Shown in pieces: positions 42,588 through 49,784 of a stretch of DNA of 64,000 bases. The position numbers and the translations under genes were made by a program. Position 1 is the first letter of the stretch. Every line of letters begins with the position of its first letter. The stretch is from Prevotella sp. oral taxon 376. GTDB lineage: Bacteria; Bacteroidota; Bacteroidia; Bacteroidales; Bacteroidaceae. The stretch is from the NCBI RefSeq assembly GCF_003043945.1, contig NZ_PYXG01000001.1:1724501-1788500 (forward strand), written 5' to 3'. Below the pieces are notes generated by a model, which was not told the DNA's origin, searched no databases, and saw only the letters and a list, made by a program, of their open reading frames with translations.

Positions 42588-44297
42588 TTACCAAGTGAGA
42601 CGCAGTCCGAAAGGCACTGTTATCGTGAACGGATGCTCAGTGCGGTAGGTTTCAAGACCACTGCCGTTTCTGAAATAATAGAACATGTTGGGTTCCAAGT
42701 ACAGACTGAACGGCTTGAATATATTGTATTGCACACCAATACCTAAGTTTACGGACCACTGATAACGAGCCTTGATGTTGCTCCTTAGCGTGTATGATGA
42801 ATCAGCTGCCATGATAAACTTTTTATTAAGCGAACTATGGACAGGCATCTCAAACATCACGCCACCTGTTGTGTATGCGTTGAATCGTCTTTGACCCCAT
42901 ATACGGTAGGTTAATCGCAGAGGTATGCCCAGATAATCTATCTTCTGGGTTTTCAGCAGTTTTGCTTTATGATATTCACTTTCGAATTCAGACTTTAGTC
43001 TGGTATAGGCAACTCCTGTTCCGAATGTCCATCTTGGACTTAACTGCTTGTTTATGGAGAGATTAAATGTCTTGGGACGATAATGATGTGCGACTTCTCC
43101 CAATGGGCTATTATCATCTATAGGATGATCAAGAAGCATCAAAGACATTCTTGCTCTTTCCACAGAATCCATCAGGGCATTGTTTCGAGCATAATAGTTC
43201 TCTACATCTTTCCATGTATATAATTTGGCCGCTGCGCCACCGTTAGCGTAATCTACCACTGACAGATAGTTTAGATTTGACATAGTCTCATTTGCACCGG
43301 CATTGGAAGAATAGCCGAAGTTGAATGTCCATGGATATTCCTTCTTATGACCGATGTTGAGGTTTGTATTTCCATTCGATGCCATCATCTTGTTTTGAGG
43401 AATCTGCAGCAGGCGGTATAAAGAATCCTCCATGCCGGTACCCGTTGTCAGGTACTTCTGTAAGGCATCTACATTAAATGGTACTGTCTGTTGTTCAGTT
43501 TCCACGCTGTCGGTTTCAACTTGCGGATAGAAACGATCCGTATGGGTGGTTGTCCCCGCCCAAACATTGCGACCATCGCTATTAGTGCTTGATGAGGTAG
43601 AATCTTTCAGCTGCCTTATCTTCCGTGTATCTTTTATTTCTTGATCACTCCTTGATTGATTCTTGTGAGGGTTTACCACAGTGGGCTTATAATTGGAAAT
43701 TTCAGCAGACTTGTCTCGCGTTACGAAATAGATATAGACAGGAATCATAATTGCCAATAAGAACAGCATCCAATAGTTAATCAGTATTGTACGCAGCATT
43801 CTCTTAGCCCTGGACAACTGGGAAGAGGAGCTGTGCGGATTGATACCAAGTAGTTCCCCGATTTCCTTATGGGAGAGACCGTCCAGAACCGAGAGTTTGA
43901 ATATCTCCCGACTTCCCTTTGGCAAGGACTCTATCGTCGACAACAATAGCTCCAGTTCAATATTCTTTTCTTCCCCGTCGATCTCTTCCTCTTCTGGAAT
44001 ATCTATCTCCAAATAAGACAAAGGAATTTCATTTCCTTTTGTGCTTTGCAGATACCTCAGAGAAAGGTTCCTTACTATGGTTATCATCCATCCCTCAAAT
44101 TTTGAGCTGTCTTTCAGTGTCTTTATGGAGGTGAAGATGATGATAAAAGCGTCGTGTAAAATATCTTCTGCCGCACTTTCGTCGGCCACATAGTGCAGGC
44201 ATATTCTCATCAATCTGTCAGAATATACCTTATATAAATTTCCGAGAGCTTCTCGTTCTCCTTGCTTACATGCGTCAATATCAACATCTATATTCAT
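42588..44297 (-). CDS. ECF sigma factor fused to transmembrane helix and outer-membrane beta-barrel
   Basis: One uninterrupted 569-residue frame from ATG 44297 (the 44351 start adds 18 unconserved residues). Residues 8-80 are sigma-2 (LYKVYSDRLMRICLHYV, AEDILHDAFIIIFTSI, FEGWMITIVRNLSLRYL). An acidic linker follows, and 115-172 is sigma-4 (IESLPKGSREIFKLSVLDGLS, HKEIGELLGI, QLSRAKRMLR). A single hydrophobic helix (about 172-192) follows at once. Residues 193-325 are low-complexity, rich in Ser, Thr, Asn and Gln. From about 330 to the end is a beta-barrel of the outer-membrane beta-barrel type, with alternating strands and a terminal Trp (TVPFGLRLTW). In Bacteroides, ECF sigma genes can be followed by separate dual membrane-spanning anti-sigma (Dma) proteins of TM-linker-barrel design; here sigma and Dma-like parts are a single protein. 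Likely signals outer-membrane state to transcription. The local operon shares its upstream motif. Confidence 0.85.
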   Translation of the reverse strand: MNIDVDIDACKQGEREALGNLYKVYSDRLMRICLHYVADESAAEDILHDAFIIIFTSIKTLKDSSKFEGWMITIVRNLSLRYLQSTKGNEIPLSYLEIDIPEEEEIDGEEKNIELELLLSTIESLPKGSREIFKLSVLDGLSHKEIGELLGINPHSSSSQLSRAKRMLRTILINYWMLFLLAIMIPVYIYFVTRDKSAEISNYKPTVVNPHKNQSRSDQEIKDTRKIRQLKDSTSSSTNSDGRNVWAGTTTHTDRFYPQVETDSVETEQQTVPFNVDALQKYLTTGTGMEDSLYRLLQIPQNKMMASNGNTNLNIGHKKEYPWTFNFGYSSNAGANETMSNLNYLSVVDYANGGAAAKLYTWKDVENYYARNNALMDSVERARMSLMLLDHPIDDNSPLGEVAHHYRPKTFNLSINKQLSPRWTFGTGVAYTRLKSEFESEYHKAKLLKTQKIDYLGIPLRLTYRIWGQRRFNAYTTGGVMFEMPVHSSLNKKFIMAADSSYTLRSNIKARYQWSVNLGIGVQYNIFKPFSLYLEPNMFYYFRNGSGLETYRTEHPFTITVPFGLRLTW

Positions 44298-44312
44298 AGA
44301 TATATTTTTCTT

Positions 44313-44351
44313 TTTTATTAAAAGGAGTGGATGATGCCTAAAAGACTGCAC
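44313..44351 (-). promoter_or_regulatory. Shared motif upstream of the sigma/barrel fusion
   Basis: Minus strand GTGCAGTCTTTT, 8 bases, TCC[A]CTC then TTTT and ending ATAAAA, 15 bp before the ATG at 44297. Matches 42507-42545 in spacing over 39 bp; suggests autoregulation. Confidence 0.6.
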
Positions 44352-44405
44352 GGATTTTGAAACTTTTTTTTAAAGAAACCTGTAAAAAGAGGAAAAACTC
44401 TATTA

Positions 44406-44750
44406 TTAGCTATTTATTTTAATGACAGATGGAGCATTATCTGAAGGATTGACCAACTTTTCCTTTGGACGCATGAAGCGAATGCACCATGTGATGCAGT
44501 CCCGTCTGTAATGTAACAAGGAGTTGGTTGAGGTTCTTGAATGAATTTCAATCTGTCTGAATTCCGGAGGCGATTTCTTGATTCTCTTCATCAATTTATC
44601 GAATGATTTTGCGTCGCCGTATATGTAGCCATCCGCCATATTGGTTTCTTTGGCAATGCTCTCTGTGAAGTCGTTGTCATCATGACGAGCCACAAATGTG
44701 AGCGTTATCATACAGAAAGCGTGGAATCTCCATCCTTTGAGTATATTCAT
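44406..44750 (-). CDS. Small protein of unknown function
   Basis: A 114-residue basic protein beginning MNILKGWRFHAFCMITLTF, which could be a weak signal or membrane segment, then DDNDFTESIAKETNMADGYIYGDAKSFDKLMKRIKKSPPEF. No family is recognised. It is supported by a -7 box TATCTTTG 45 bp upstream and by orientation with the sigma fusion 109 bp downstream; it may be co-transcribed with it or end before it. Confidence 0.45.
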   Translation of the reverse strand: MNILKGWRFHAFCMITLTFVARHDDNDFTESIAKETNMADGYIYGDAKSFDKLMKRIKKSPPEFRQIEIHSRTSTNSLLHYRRDCITWCIRFMRPKEKLVNPSDNAPSVIKINS

Positions 44751-44794
44751 TTTGGCTTTTAGTTATTATCCTTATAAGATAAAAGGTGTGTTTG

Positions 44795-44802
44795 CAAAGA
44801 TA
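44795..44802 (-). promoter_or_regulatory. -7 box upstream of 44406-44750
   Basis: Minus strand TATCTTTG followed by CA, matching TAnnTTTG; no clear -33 element. Confidence 0.45.
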
Positions 44803-44996
44803 CCAAATTAATTTTATAGCGGAAAATTATCAATCGGTTGTTTTAGGATTGCATAACTTAATTTAAAGGTGTAATTCTATCAAACCTCGATTACTGCACA
44901 TTAATATATAGCCGTTGATCTCTCATCGGGTAATCTGATATTATTTAAAGATGCATTTCTTTCAGCCGTCACCTTATCCATTAACGGCTCCCCGGC

Positions 44997-45062
44997 TGAC
45001 GAAATCGGCGAGATTGAGCGACGAAATCGCCGAAATTGAATGACGAAATCGCCGATTTTGTC
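44997..45062 (+). repeat. 22-bp tandem repeat array E (family 2)
   Basis: Three exact-length 22-bp units with core GACGAAATCGCCGA; each has the dyad AAATCG/CGATTT or a variant. Related to array F at 49678-49743 and unrelated to family 1. Confidence 0.88.
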
Positions 45063-45238
45063 AGCCTTTTGGCCGTTTGCGGCCAGGCGGGAGGACATCC
45101 TTTGCGAAACCGGGGGCTGCTCCCGCGAGGTCCGCGGGCCCTCCCGGCTTTTCTTGACATACATCACCAAGATGGGAAATTATCATTTCCTGTCTGAATT
45201 TATGTTGCGATTTGTGATTTCATTCGCGAAATATTTAG

Positions 45239-45246
45239 TAATTTTG
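45239..45246 (+). promoter_or_regulatory. -7 box of the SGNH/MBOAT operon
   Basis: TAATTTTG followed by CA, 50 bp before the ATG at 45297; TTTG lies 24 bp upstream, slightly far. Confidence 0.45.
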
Positions 45247-45296
45247 CACCCGCTCTGGCAGTGGTTGCGAGTGGCTCTTAAGGTGAGAAGGAATCG

Positions 45297-46697
45297 ATGA
45301 AGCAGTCTTTACGGACATTTGCCCTTGTGGCTATCGTGGTTTTTATATTGCTCATGATGCATCAGTTGCCTACGCTCAAGGTGGGCGGAACTGAGCTGCG
45401 CCATGTGAATATACTGAGCCAGATATTGCCTCCGCTCGAGGAGCGGCAGGTGGATGTGGTTCCCGTAACAGTCGCCCCGGAGCCCATGACGCCACTTGCG
45501 AGCCGGGGCGGGAAAGTCAATTTCAAGGAAAAATGGCGCAAGGGCGTGGAGCCGATCGTGGATTTCTCCGGAGGTAAGGCCGGCAGAATGGATCATTTCT
45601 ATGCCATGCTCGACAGCGTAGGCCGTCTGGGCAGACCTGTGAGAATCGCCTATTTCGGCGATTCCTATATCGAGGGCGACATCATGACGGCCGATTTGCG
45701 CGAGATGTTGCAGGAAAGGTTCGGTGGAAACGGCGTCGGCTGGCTCGATGCCGGATCGTCTGTCAATGTGAGGAGCCGGCGTTCCATCACGCAGAAGATA
45801 AGCGGGTTTACGGAACATGTGGTGGTGAAGAAGCCCTTTGATGAAGCCAAGGAGGGCATCGCGGAGAAATATTACGAGGTCGGCGAGGGCGCTTACCTGT
45901 CTTTGAGTGGGTCGAGATTCTATCGGCACACCAGCCAATGGACCTCTGCGAAGCTCTTCCTGCGCACGGCTTCCTCGGTTACGGTGGAGGCCATGGCCTC
46001 CGATGGTCGGCGGCAGACCCATGTCTTTCCCTCGTCTCCGTCGGTGCAGATGTGGAATCTGACAGGAAGCATGAGCGGCGTAGACTATCGTTTCAGCCAG
46101 GTGGGGGATGGAACCCTGCTCTATGGCGTGGCCCTGGAGTCTGATAGGGGTGTGGTCCTGGATAACTTCAGCATGCGGGGCTCGTCGGGAATCACGCTTG
46201 CCAAACTGCCCGCCCGGATGCTCGAGGATTTCCGCCGACATCGTCCTTACGACCTGATTATTCTTCAGTTTGGTCTCAACGATGCCGTGACGGGCAACAC
46301 GCTGCCGATTCTGCAGCTCTATATGGGAAAGCTGCGCAAGGCCGTGAGCCACCTCCGGGAGTGCTTCCCGGAAGCAAGCATCCTCATCGCGAGCGTCCCC
46401 GACCGCGACCAGCGCACTTCGGATGGCATTCAGACCCTGCCGGAGGTGAAGAATCTCGTGCGGCTACAGGAGCAGCTGGCCGCCGACTGCCATGTGGCTT
46501 ACCTCAATTTCTGGCGTGCCATGGGAGGTCAGAACAGCGTGAAGGCACTCGTGGACAGGGACATGGCTACCAAGGACTATACCCACCTGTCGTTTGGCGG
46601 TGGGGCGGTCGTGGCCCGCCGCGTGTATCCCTCATTCATCGGGGGGCTGGATAACTATCTGCGCCGCCGCGAAGCGGAAAGGAGGACAGCGGAATGA
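45297..46697 (+). CDS. SGNH/GDSL-type O-acetyltransferase or esterase partner, membrane-anchored
   Basis: A 466-residue protein with an N-terminal signal anchor (TFALVAIVVFILLMMHQL, residues 6-23). The SGNH hydrolase fold is indicated by the block I AYFGDSYIEGDIMTADL near 119-135 (Ser in GDS), IILQFGLNDAVTG near 322-334 (block III GxND), and the block V DYTHLSFGG near 424 (D-x-x-H). In O-acetylation pairs, the periplasmic SGNH protein (AlgJ/AlgX, PatB, DltD-like) transfers acetyl groups supplied by an MBOAT protein. The MBOAT gene overlaps this one by 4 bp. Confidence 0.85.
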   Translation: MKQSLRTFALVAIVVFILLMMHQLPTLKVGGTELRHVNILSQILPPLEERQVDVVPVTVAPEPMTPLASRGGKVNFKEKWRKGVEPIVDFSGGKAGRMDHFYAMLDSVGRLGRPVRIAYFGDSYIEGDIMTADLREMLQERFGGNGVGWLDAGSSVNVRSRRSITQKISGFTEHVVVKKPFDEAKEGIAEKYYEVGEGAYLSLSGSRFYRHTSQWTSAKLFLRTASSVTVEAMASDGRRQTHVFPSSPSVQMWNLTGSMSGVDYRFSQVGDGTLLYGVALESDRGVVLDNFSMRGSSGITLAKLPARMLEDFRRHRPYDLIILQFGLNDAVTGNTLPILQLYMGKLRKAVSHLRECFPEASILIASVPDRDQRTSDGIQTLPEVKNLVRLQEQLAADCHVAYLNFWRAMGGQNSVKALVDRDMATKDYTHLSFGGGAVVARRVYPSFIGGLDNYLRRREAERRTAE

Positions 46698-48181
46698 AAG
46701 AGCCGTTGTGGAACCGGATTGTAGAGGTGTTGAGCTATAATCCTCAGGAACCGATGATCTTCTCGAGTGGTGTATTCCTGATATTGTTTCTCTTTTTCTC
46801 CTTCATTTATATGTGCCTGGAGAGGAAGACGAGTGCCCGCCTGCTCTTCGTAACGCTCTTCTCCTATTATTTCTACTATAAGAGCAGCGGCATGTATTTC
46901 TTTCTGCTGGCCGTGGTAACCGTCAGCGATTACCTGATAGCCCGTGCCATCTATCGCAGCCGGGGGAATCAGCGGAGGGGCAGGTGGCTGGTAGCGCTGA
47001 GCCTCGCCATCGACCTGGGAATGCTCGGCTACTTCAAGTATACCAATTTCTTCGCGGGAATGCTTACGGCGATGGTGGGCGGCAACTTTCAACCTTGGGA
47101 TATCTTCCTCCCGGTGGGGATAAGCTTCTTCACATTCCAGAGCCTGAGCTATACCATCGATGTCTACCGGGGCGACTTAAAGCCGCTTCCGCATCTGCTG
47201 GACTATGCTTTCTATGTGAGCTTTTTCCCCCAGCTGGTGGCTGGGCCTATCGTCCGTGCCCGCGATTTCGCACCCCAGATACGCAGGCCGGTGGTCATCA
47301 CGCGCGACATGTTTGCCCGTGGTGTCTACTTCATCATCATCGGGCTGTTCAAGAAAGCCGTTATCAGCGATTATATCAGCTTGAATTTCGTGGACCGGAT
47401 ATTTGATAACCCGACCTTATACAGTGGTTTTGAGAACCTGCTGGGCGTCTACGGCTATGCCTTGCAGATCTATTGCGACTTCAGCGGGTATAGCGATATG
47501 GCCATTGGAATCGCCCTGCTGTTGGGCTTTCGCTTCCCGATGAACTTCAACGCGCCGTATAACAGCTCGAGCATCACCGACTTCTGGCGCCGCTGGCACA
47601 TCTCTCTGTCTACCTGGATACGCGACTATATCTATATCTCGTTGGGCGGAAACCGGAAAGGAAAGATTCGCCAGTATGTCAATCTGTTGCTGACCATGCT
47701 GCTGGGAGGCCTCTGGCACGGGGCGAGCGTCAACTTCGTGGTCTGGGGGGGCATTCACGGACTGGCCTTGGTGGGGCATAAAATCTTCAGGACGGAGATG
47801 TTACACCACGACCGGCATCATGAAAGCCGGGGATGGAAGCGGGTGGCGGCCATGATTCTCACCTTCCATTTCGTTTGCCTTACATGGCTGATCTTCCGCA
47901 ATCACACCTTCGCGGGAGTCTGGGTGATGCTTTGCCAGATTTTTGGAAACTTCCATCCGGAGCTGATAGGGCAGGTCGTGGTCGGATATAAATATGTCCT
48001 TGCCCTGATGCTCTTCGGCTATCTGAGCCATTATCTGCCGAATCGTTGGCAGGAAGGCCTCATCTCATGGATGAAGAGAGGCAATGTGGTGGTCGACGCC
48101 CTGTTGCTCGCGCTGGTCATCTTCATTATCATCCAGGTGAAGAGCAGCACCATCCAGCCGTTCATCTACTTCCAGTTCTGA
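46694..48181 (+). CDS. MBOAT family O-acyltransferase (AlgI-like)
   Basis: A 495-residue multi-pass membrane protein. It has the AlgI/PatA-like landmarks FFTFQSLSYTIDVYRGDLKP near 148-167, FFPQLVAGPIVRARDF near 178-193, DFWRRWHISLSTWIRDYIYI near 296-315 and the catalytic-His segment LGGLWHGASVNFVVWGGIHG near 336-355. It passes acetyl groups across the membrane to the SGNH partner encoded just upstream. The polymer acetylated (peptidoglycan or an exopolysaccharide) is not clear from the locus. Confidence 0.92.
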   Translation: MKEPLWNRIVEVLSYNPQEPMIFSSGVFLILFLFFSFIYMCLERKTSARLLFVTLFSYYFYYKSSGMYFFLLAVVTVSDYLIARAIYRSRGNQRRGRWLVALSLAIDLGMLGYFKYTNFFAGMLTAMVGGNFQPWDIFLPVGISFFTFQSLSYTIDVYRGDLKPLPHLLDYAFYVSFFPQLVAGPIVRARDFAPQIRRPVVITRDMFARGVYFIIIGLFKKAVISDYISLNFVDRIFDNPTLYSGFENLLGVYGYALQIYCDFSGYSDMAIGIALLLGFRFPMNFNAPYNSSSITDFWRRWHISLSTWIRDYIYISLGGNRKGKIRQYVNLLLTMLLGGLWHGASVNFVVWGGIHGLALVGHKIFRTEMLHHDRHHESRGWKRVAAMILTFHFVCLTWLIFRNHTFAGVWVMLCQIFGNFHPELIGQVVVGYKYVLALMLFGYLSHYLPNRWQEGLISWMKRGNVVVDALLLALVIFIIIQVKSSTIQPFIYFQF

Positions 48182-48202
48182 ACGGGGCCGACCGTTTTTT
48201 TA
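48181..48202 (+). terminator. Terminator after the MBOAT gene
   Basis: Short stem AACGG/CCGTT with a 6-base loop, followed by a run of seven T. Confidence 0.6.
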
Positions 48203-48235
48203 TCTCATCGGCATATTTAAGAGGGGGTGGTGTGC

Positions 48236-48949
48236 CTATTTCTCAAAGTGCTGGAAGTCCTTGCAGCTGCGCCAGCTGCCGCCCCATTGGAAACCGTGCT
48301 GCAGGAAGAGGCGATGGCAGAGGTCGCCCCGCGTGAGCTTATAAGGGAACGGTTTCCGGCGGTCGCAGTATCGGGCGGCCGTGGAGGGCCTCACCTCCCG
48401 GGTGCCGTCCTTGCGGTCTTTGTAGTAGGGATTGTAGAGCGGATTGATGTCTACGGCCATGCCTCGTGCGTGGGCCGACAATTTTCCGGAGCCGGCGACG
48501 GCGCGATAGCAGAACGCGCTCGTGTTGTTTGCCCGCATCGAGAGCTCGTCGTCGGCATTGAAGTCGTCGATGAGCACCATCCGCTCGATGGGATACCGGG
48601 CATCGAAGAGCGTGCGGAAAATCTCCACCAGGTCGGTTGCGATGAGTCGGTGGCACACCAGTTCGCCGAGCAGGATGTGCCCCCCGCCGTCATAGTGGAG
48701 CACGCGCACATAGCGGAGGTCGGCGAGCTTGACGGCCGTTCCCTCCTTGAACGACTTGCCCCGCATGCGGCGATAGACACTCTCGGGAATCTCCGATGAG
48801 CCGAAGCACCGCTCCAGCCCGTATTCCTGAACGGCTTTCAACGACACCCGGGTGCCGGCCTTCCATTCGCGGAAAGCCTGCGGGGCGGTCTGTGCGCCGA
48901 CGCAGGAGCCCATCATCACGCCGACGAGGAACAGCAAGAGTCGTCTCAT
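48236..48949 (-). CDS. M15 family peptidoglycan peptidase (exported)
   Basis: A 237-residue protein from ATG 48949; longer frames overlap the acetyltransferase. N-terminal signal MRRLLLFLVGVMMGSCVGAQ could be a signal peptide or lipoprotein signal (Cys16). The M15 metal site is visible: SAHARGMAVDINPLYNPY near 150-167 (HxxxxxxD) and the late DFQHFEK at the C-terminus (H). Such enzymes cut D-Ala-D-Ala or L-Ala-D-Glu bonds in stem peptides. Its start overlaps the stop of the upstream acetyltransferase by 4 bp (ATGA). Confidence 0.85.
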   Translation of the reverse strand: MRRLLLFLVGVMMGSCVGAQTAPQAFREWKAGTRVSLKAVQEYGLERCFGSSEIPESVYRRMRGKSFKEGTAVKLADLRYVRVLHYDGGGHILLGELVCHRLIATDLVEIFRTLFDARYPIERMVLIDDFNADDELSMRANNTSAFCYRAVAGSGKLSAHARGMAVDINPLYNPYYKDRKDGTREVRPSTAARYCDRRKPFPYKLTRGDLCHRLFLQHGFQWGGSWRSCKDFQHFEK

Positions 48950-49506
48950 GGTTCCGGGTTCAGGTGTTTCTTTACTACCGCAGGATTTCCCGCGGCCATG
49001 CAGTCGTCGGGAATATCGCTGATGACGACGCTCCCCGCGGCGATGATACACCGCTTCCCGATGGTTACGCCCGGGCAAACCACGACGCTTCCGCCAAGCC
49101 AAGTGTCGTCGCCGATGCTCACGCGGTGGCAGGTCTCTTGTGGCAGCCGGCGCTGCTCATGGCCTTTCGGATGCTCCGGGGTGTAGATATGGCAGCCGGG
49201 ACCTATCAGCACATGGTGGCCGATGCGGATTCCGCCGCCGTCGAGGAACACGCAGTCGTAGTTGATGAAGCAATGGCGGCCGATGCGGATGCCGTGGCCG
49301 TGGTCGCAATGGAAGGGCGGCACCACGGTGCTGTCTGGCGGGATGCCCGGAATGAGCTCCTCGATCACCCCGCGGTAGCCGGGCTCGTGGGCCGTCATCG
49401 TGCGCAGCTGGGCGCACAGCTTACCGGCATGCCGCCCGCTCTCCGCCACCTCCGGGTCGGCGAAAGTGTATGGCTGTCCGGCTTTCATTTTCTCGATTTC
49501 CTTCAT
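48946..49506 (-). CDS. Hexapeptide-repeat acetyltransferase (maltose/galactoside type)
   Basis: A 186-residue LacA/Maa/NodL-type enzyme. It opens with the helical domain MKEIEKMKAGQPYTFADPEV, then the left-handed beta-helix with FHCDHGHGIRIGRHCFINYDCVFLD near 65-89, and HIYTPEHPKGHEQR near 107-120 holding the catalytic His. The coil WLGGSVVVCPGVTIGKRCIIAAGSVV closes the helix. It transfers acetyl from acetyl-CoA to a sugar hydroxyl in the cytoplasm. Coupled to the M15 peptidase by a 4-bp overlap. Confidence 0.92.
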   Translation of the reverse strand: MKEIEKMKAGQPYTFADPEVAESGRHAGKLCAQLRTMTAHEPGYRGVIEELIPGIPPDSTVVPPFHCDHGHGIRIGRHCFINYDCVFLDGGGIRIGHHVLIGPGCHIYTPEHPKGHEQRRLPQETCHRVSIGDDTWLGGSVVVCPGVTIGKRCIIAAGSVVISDIPDDCMAAGNPAVVKKHLNPEP

Positions 49507-49677
49507 GTCGGATTCTTTTATCTCGCAAAGTTACGAATAATTTCCGATAAAAGCAATACTTTACCGCGAGACACGGGAGACTGTTTTCTCCGAGACCGCC
49601 ACTTCCCGCCTTCCGCAGAGCCGTGGGAGGCGGAGGCAAGAGGCTGCCCCGGCAAATGTTTCCAGCGGCCCTAAGGT

Positions 49678-49743
49678 TGACAATCTCGGCGATTTTGTCT
49701 GACGAAATCGCCGAAATTGTCTGACGAATTCGCCGAGATTGTC
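49678..49743. repeat. 22-bp tandem repeat array F (family 2)
   Basis: Two direct units (TGACGAAATCGCCGAAATTG type) preceded by one inverted unit (GACAATCTCGGCGATTTTG), so the left part can pair with the right. Same family as array E. Lies in the intergenic space between the acetyltransferase and hemW, which otherwise holds no gene. Confidence 0.85.
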
Positions 49744-49784
49744 AAGCTGGGAGCGGCCTCCTGCCTTCTGGTTGGTAGCGGGAC

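Larger units (their letters stand above)
44751..45296. other. Intergenic region at the right edge of the AT-rich block
   Basis: About 545 bp. The left part is AT-rich and carries the promoter of the small gene; the right part is GC-richer, with repeat array E (44997-45062), a GC hairpin near 45118-45150 and a TAATTTTG -7 box at 45239-45246 for the SGNH gene. A minus-strand open frame across the repeats (44901-45170) is a repeat artefact. Confidence 0.55.

Noticed and set aside
44901..45170. 89-codon minus-strand frame across array E, similar in part to a frame at 49561-49791
   Set aside because: The similarity (QFRRFR type) arises only because both read through the family 2 repeat; no start signal or conserved flanks.
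38134..45296. Integrative element with att repeats at tRNA-Lys
   Set aside because: No integrase and no second copy of the tRNA 3' end could be found by eye in this window.
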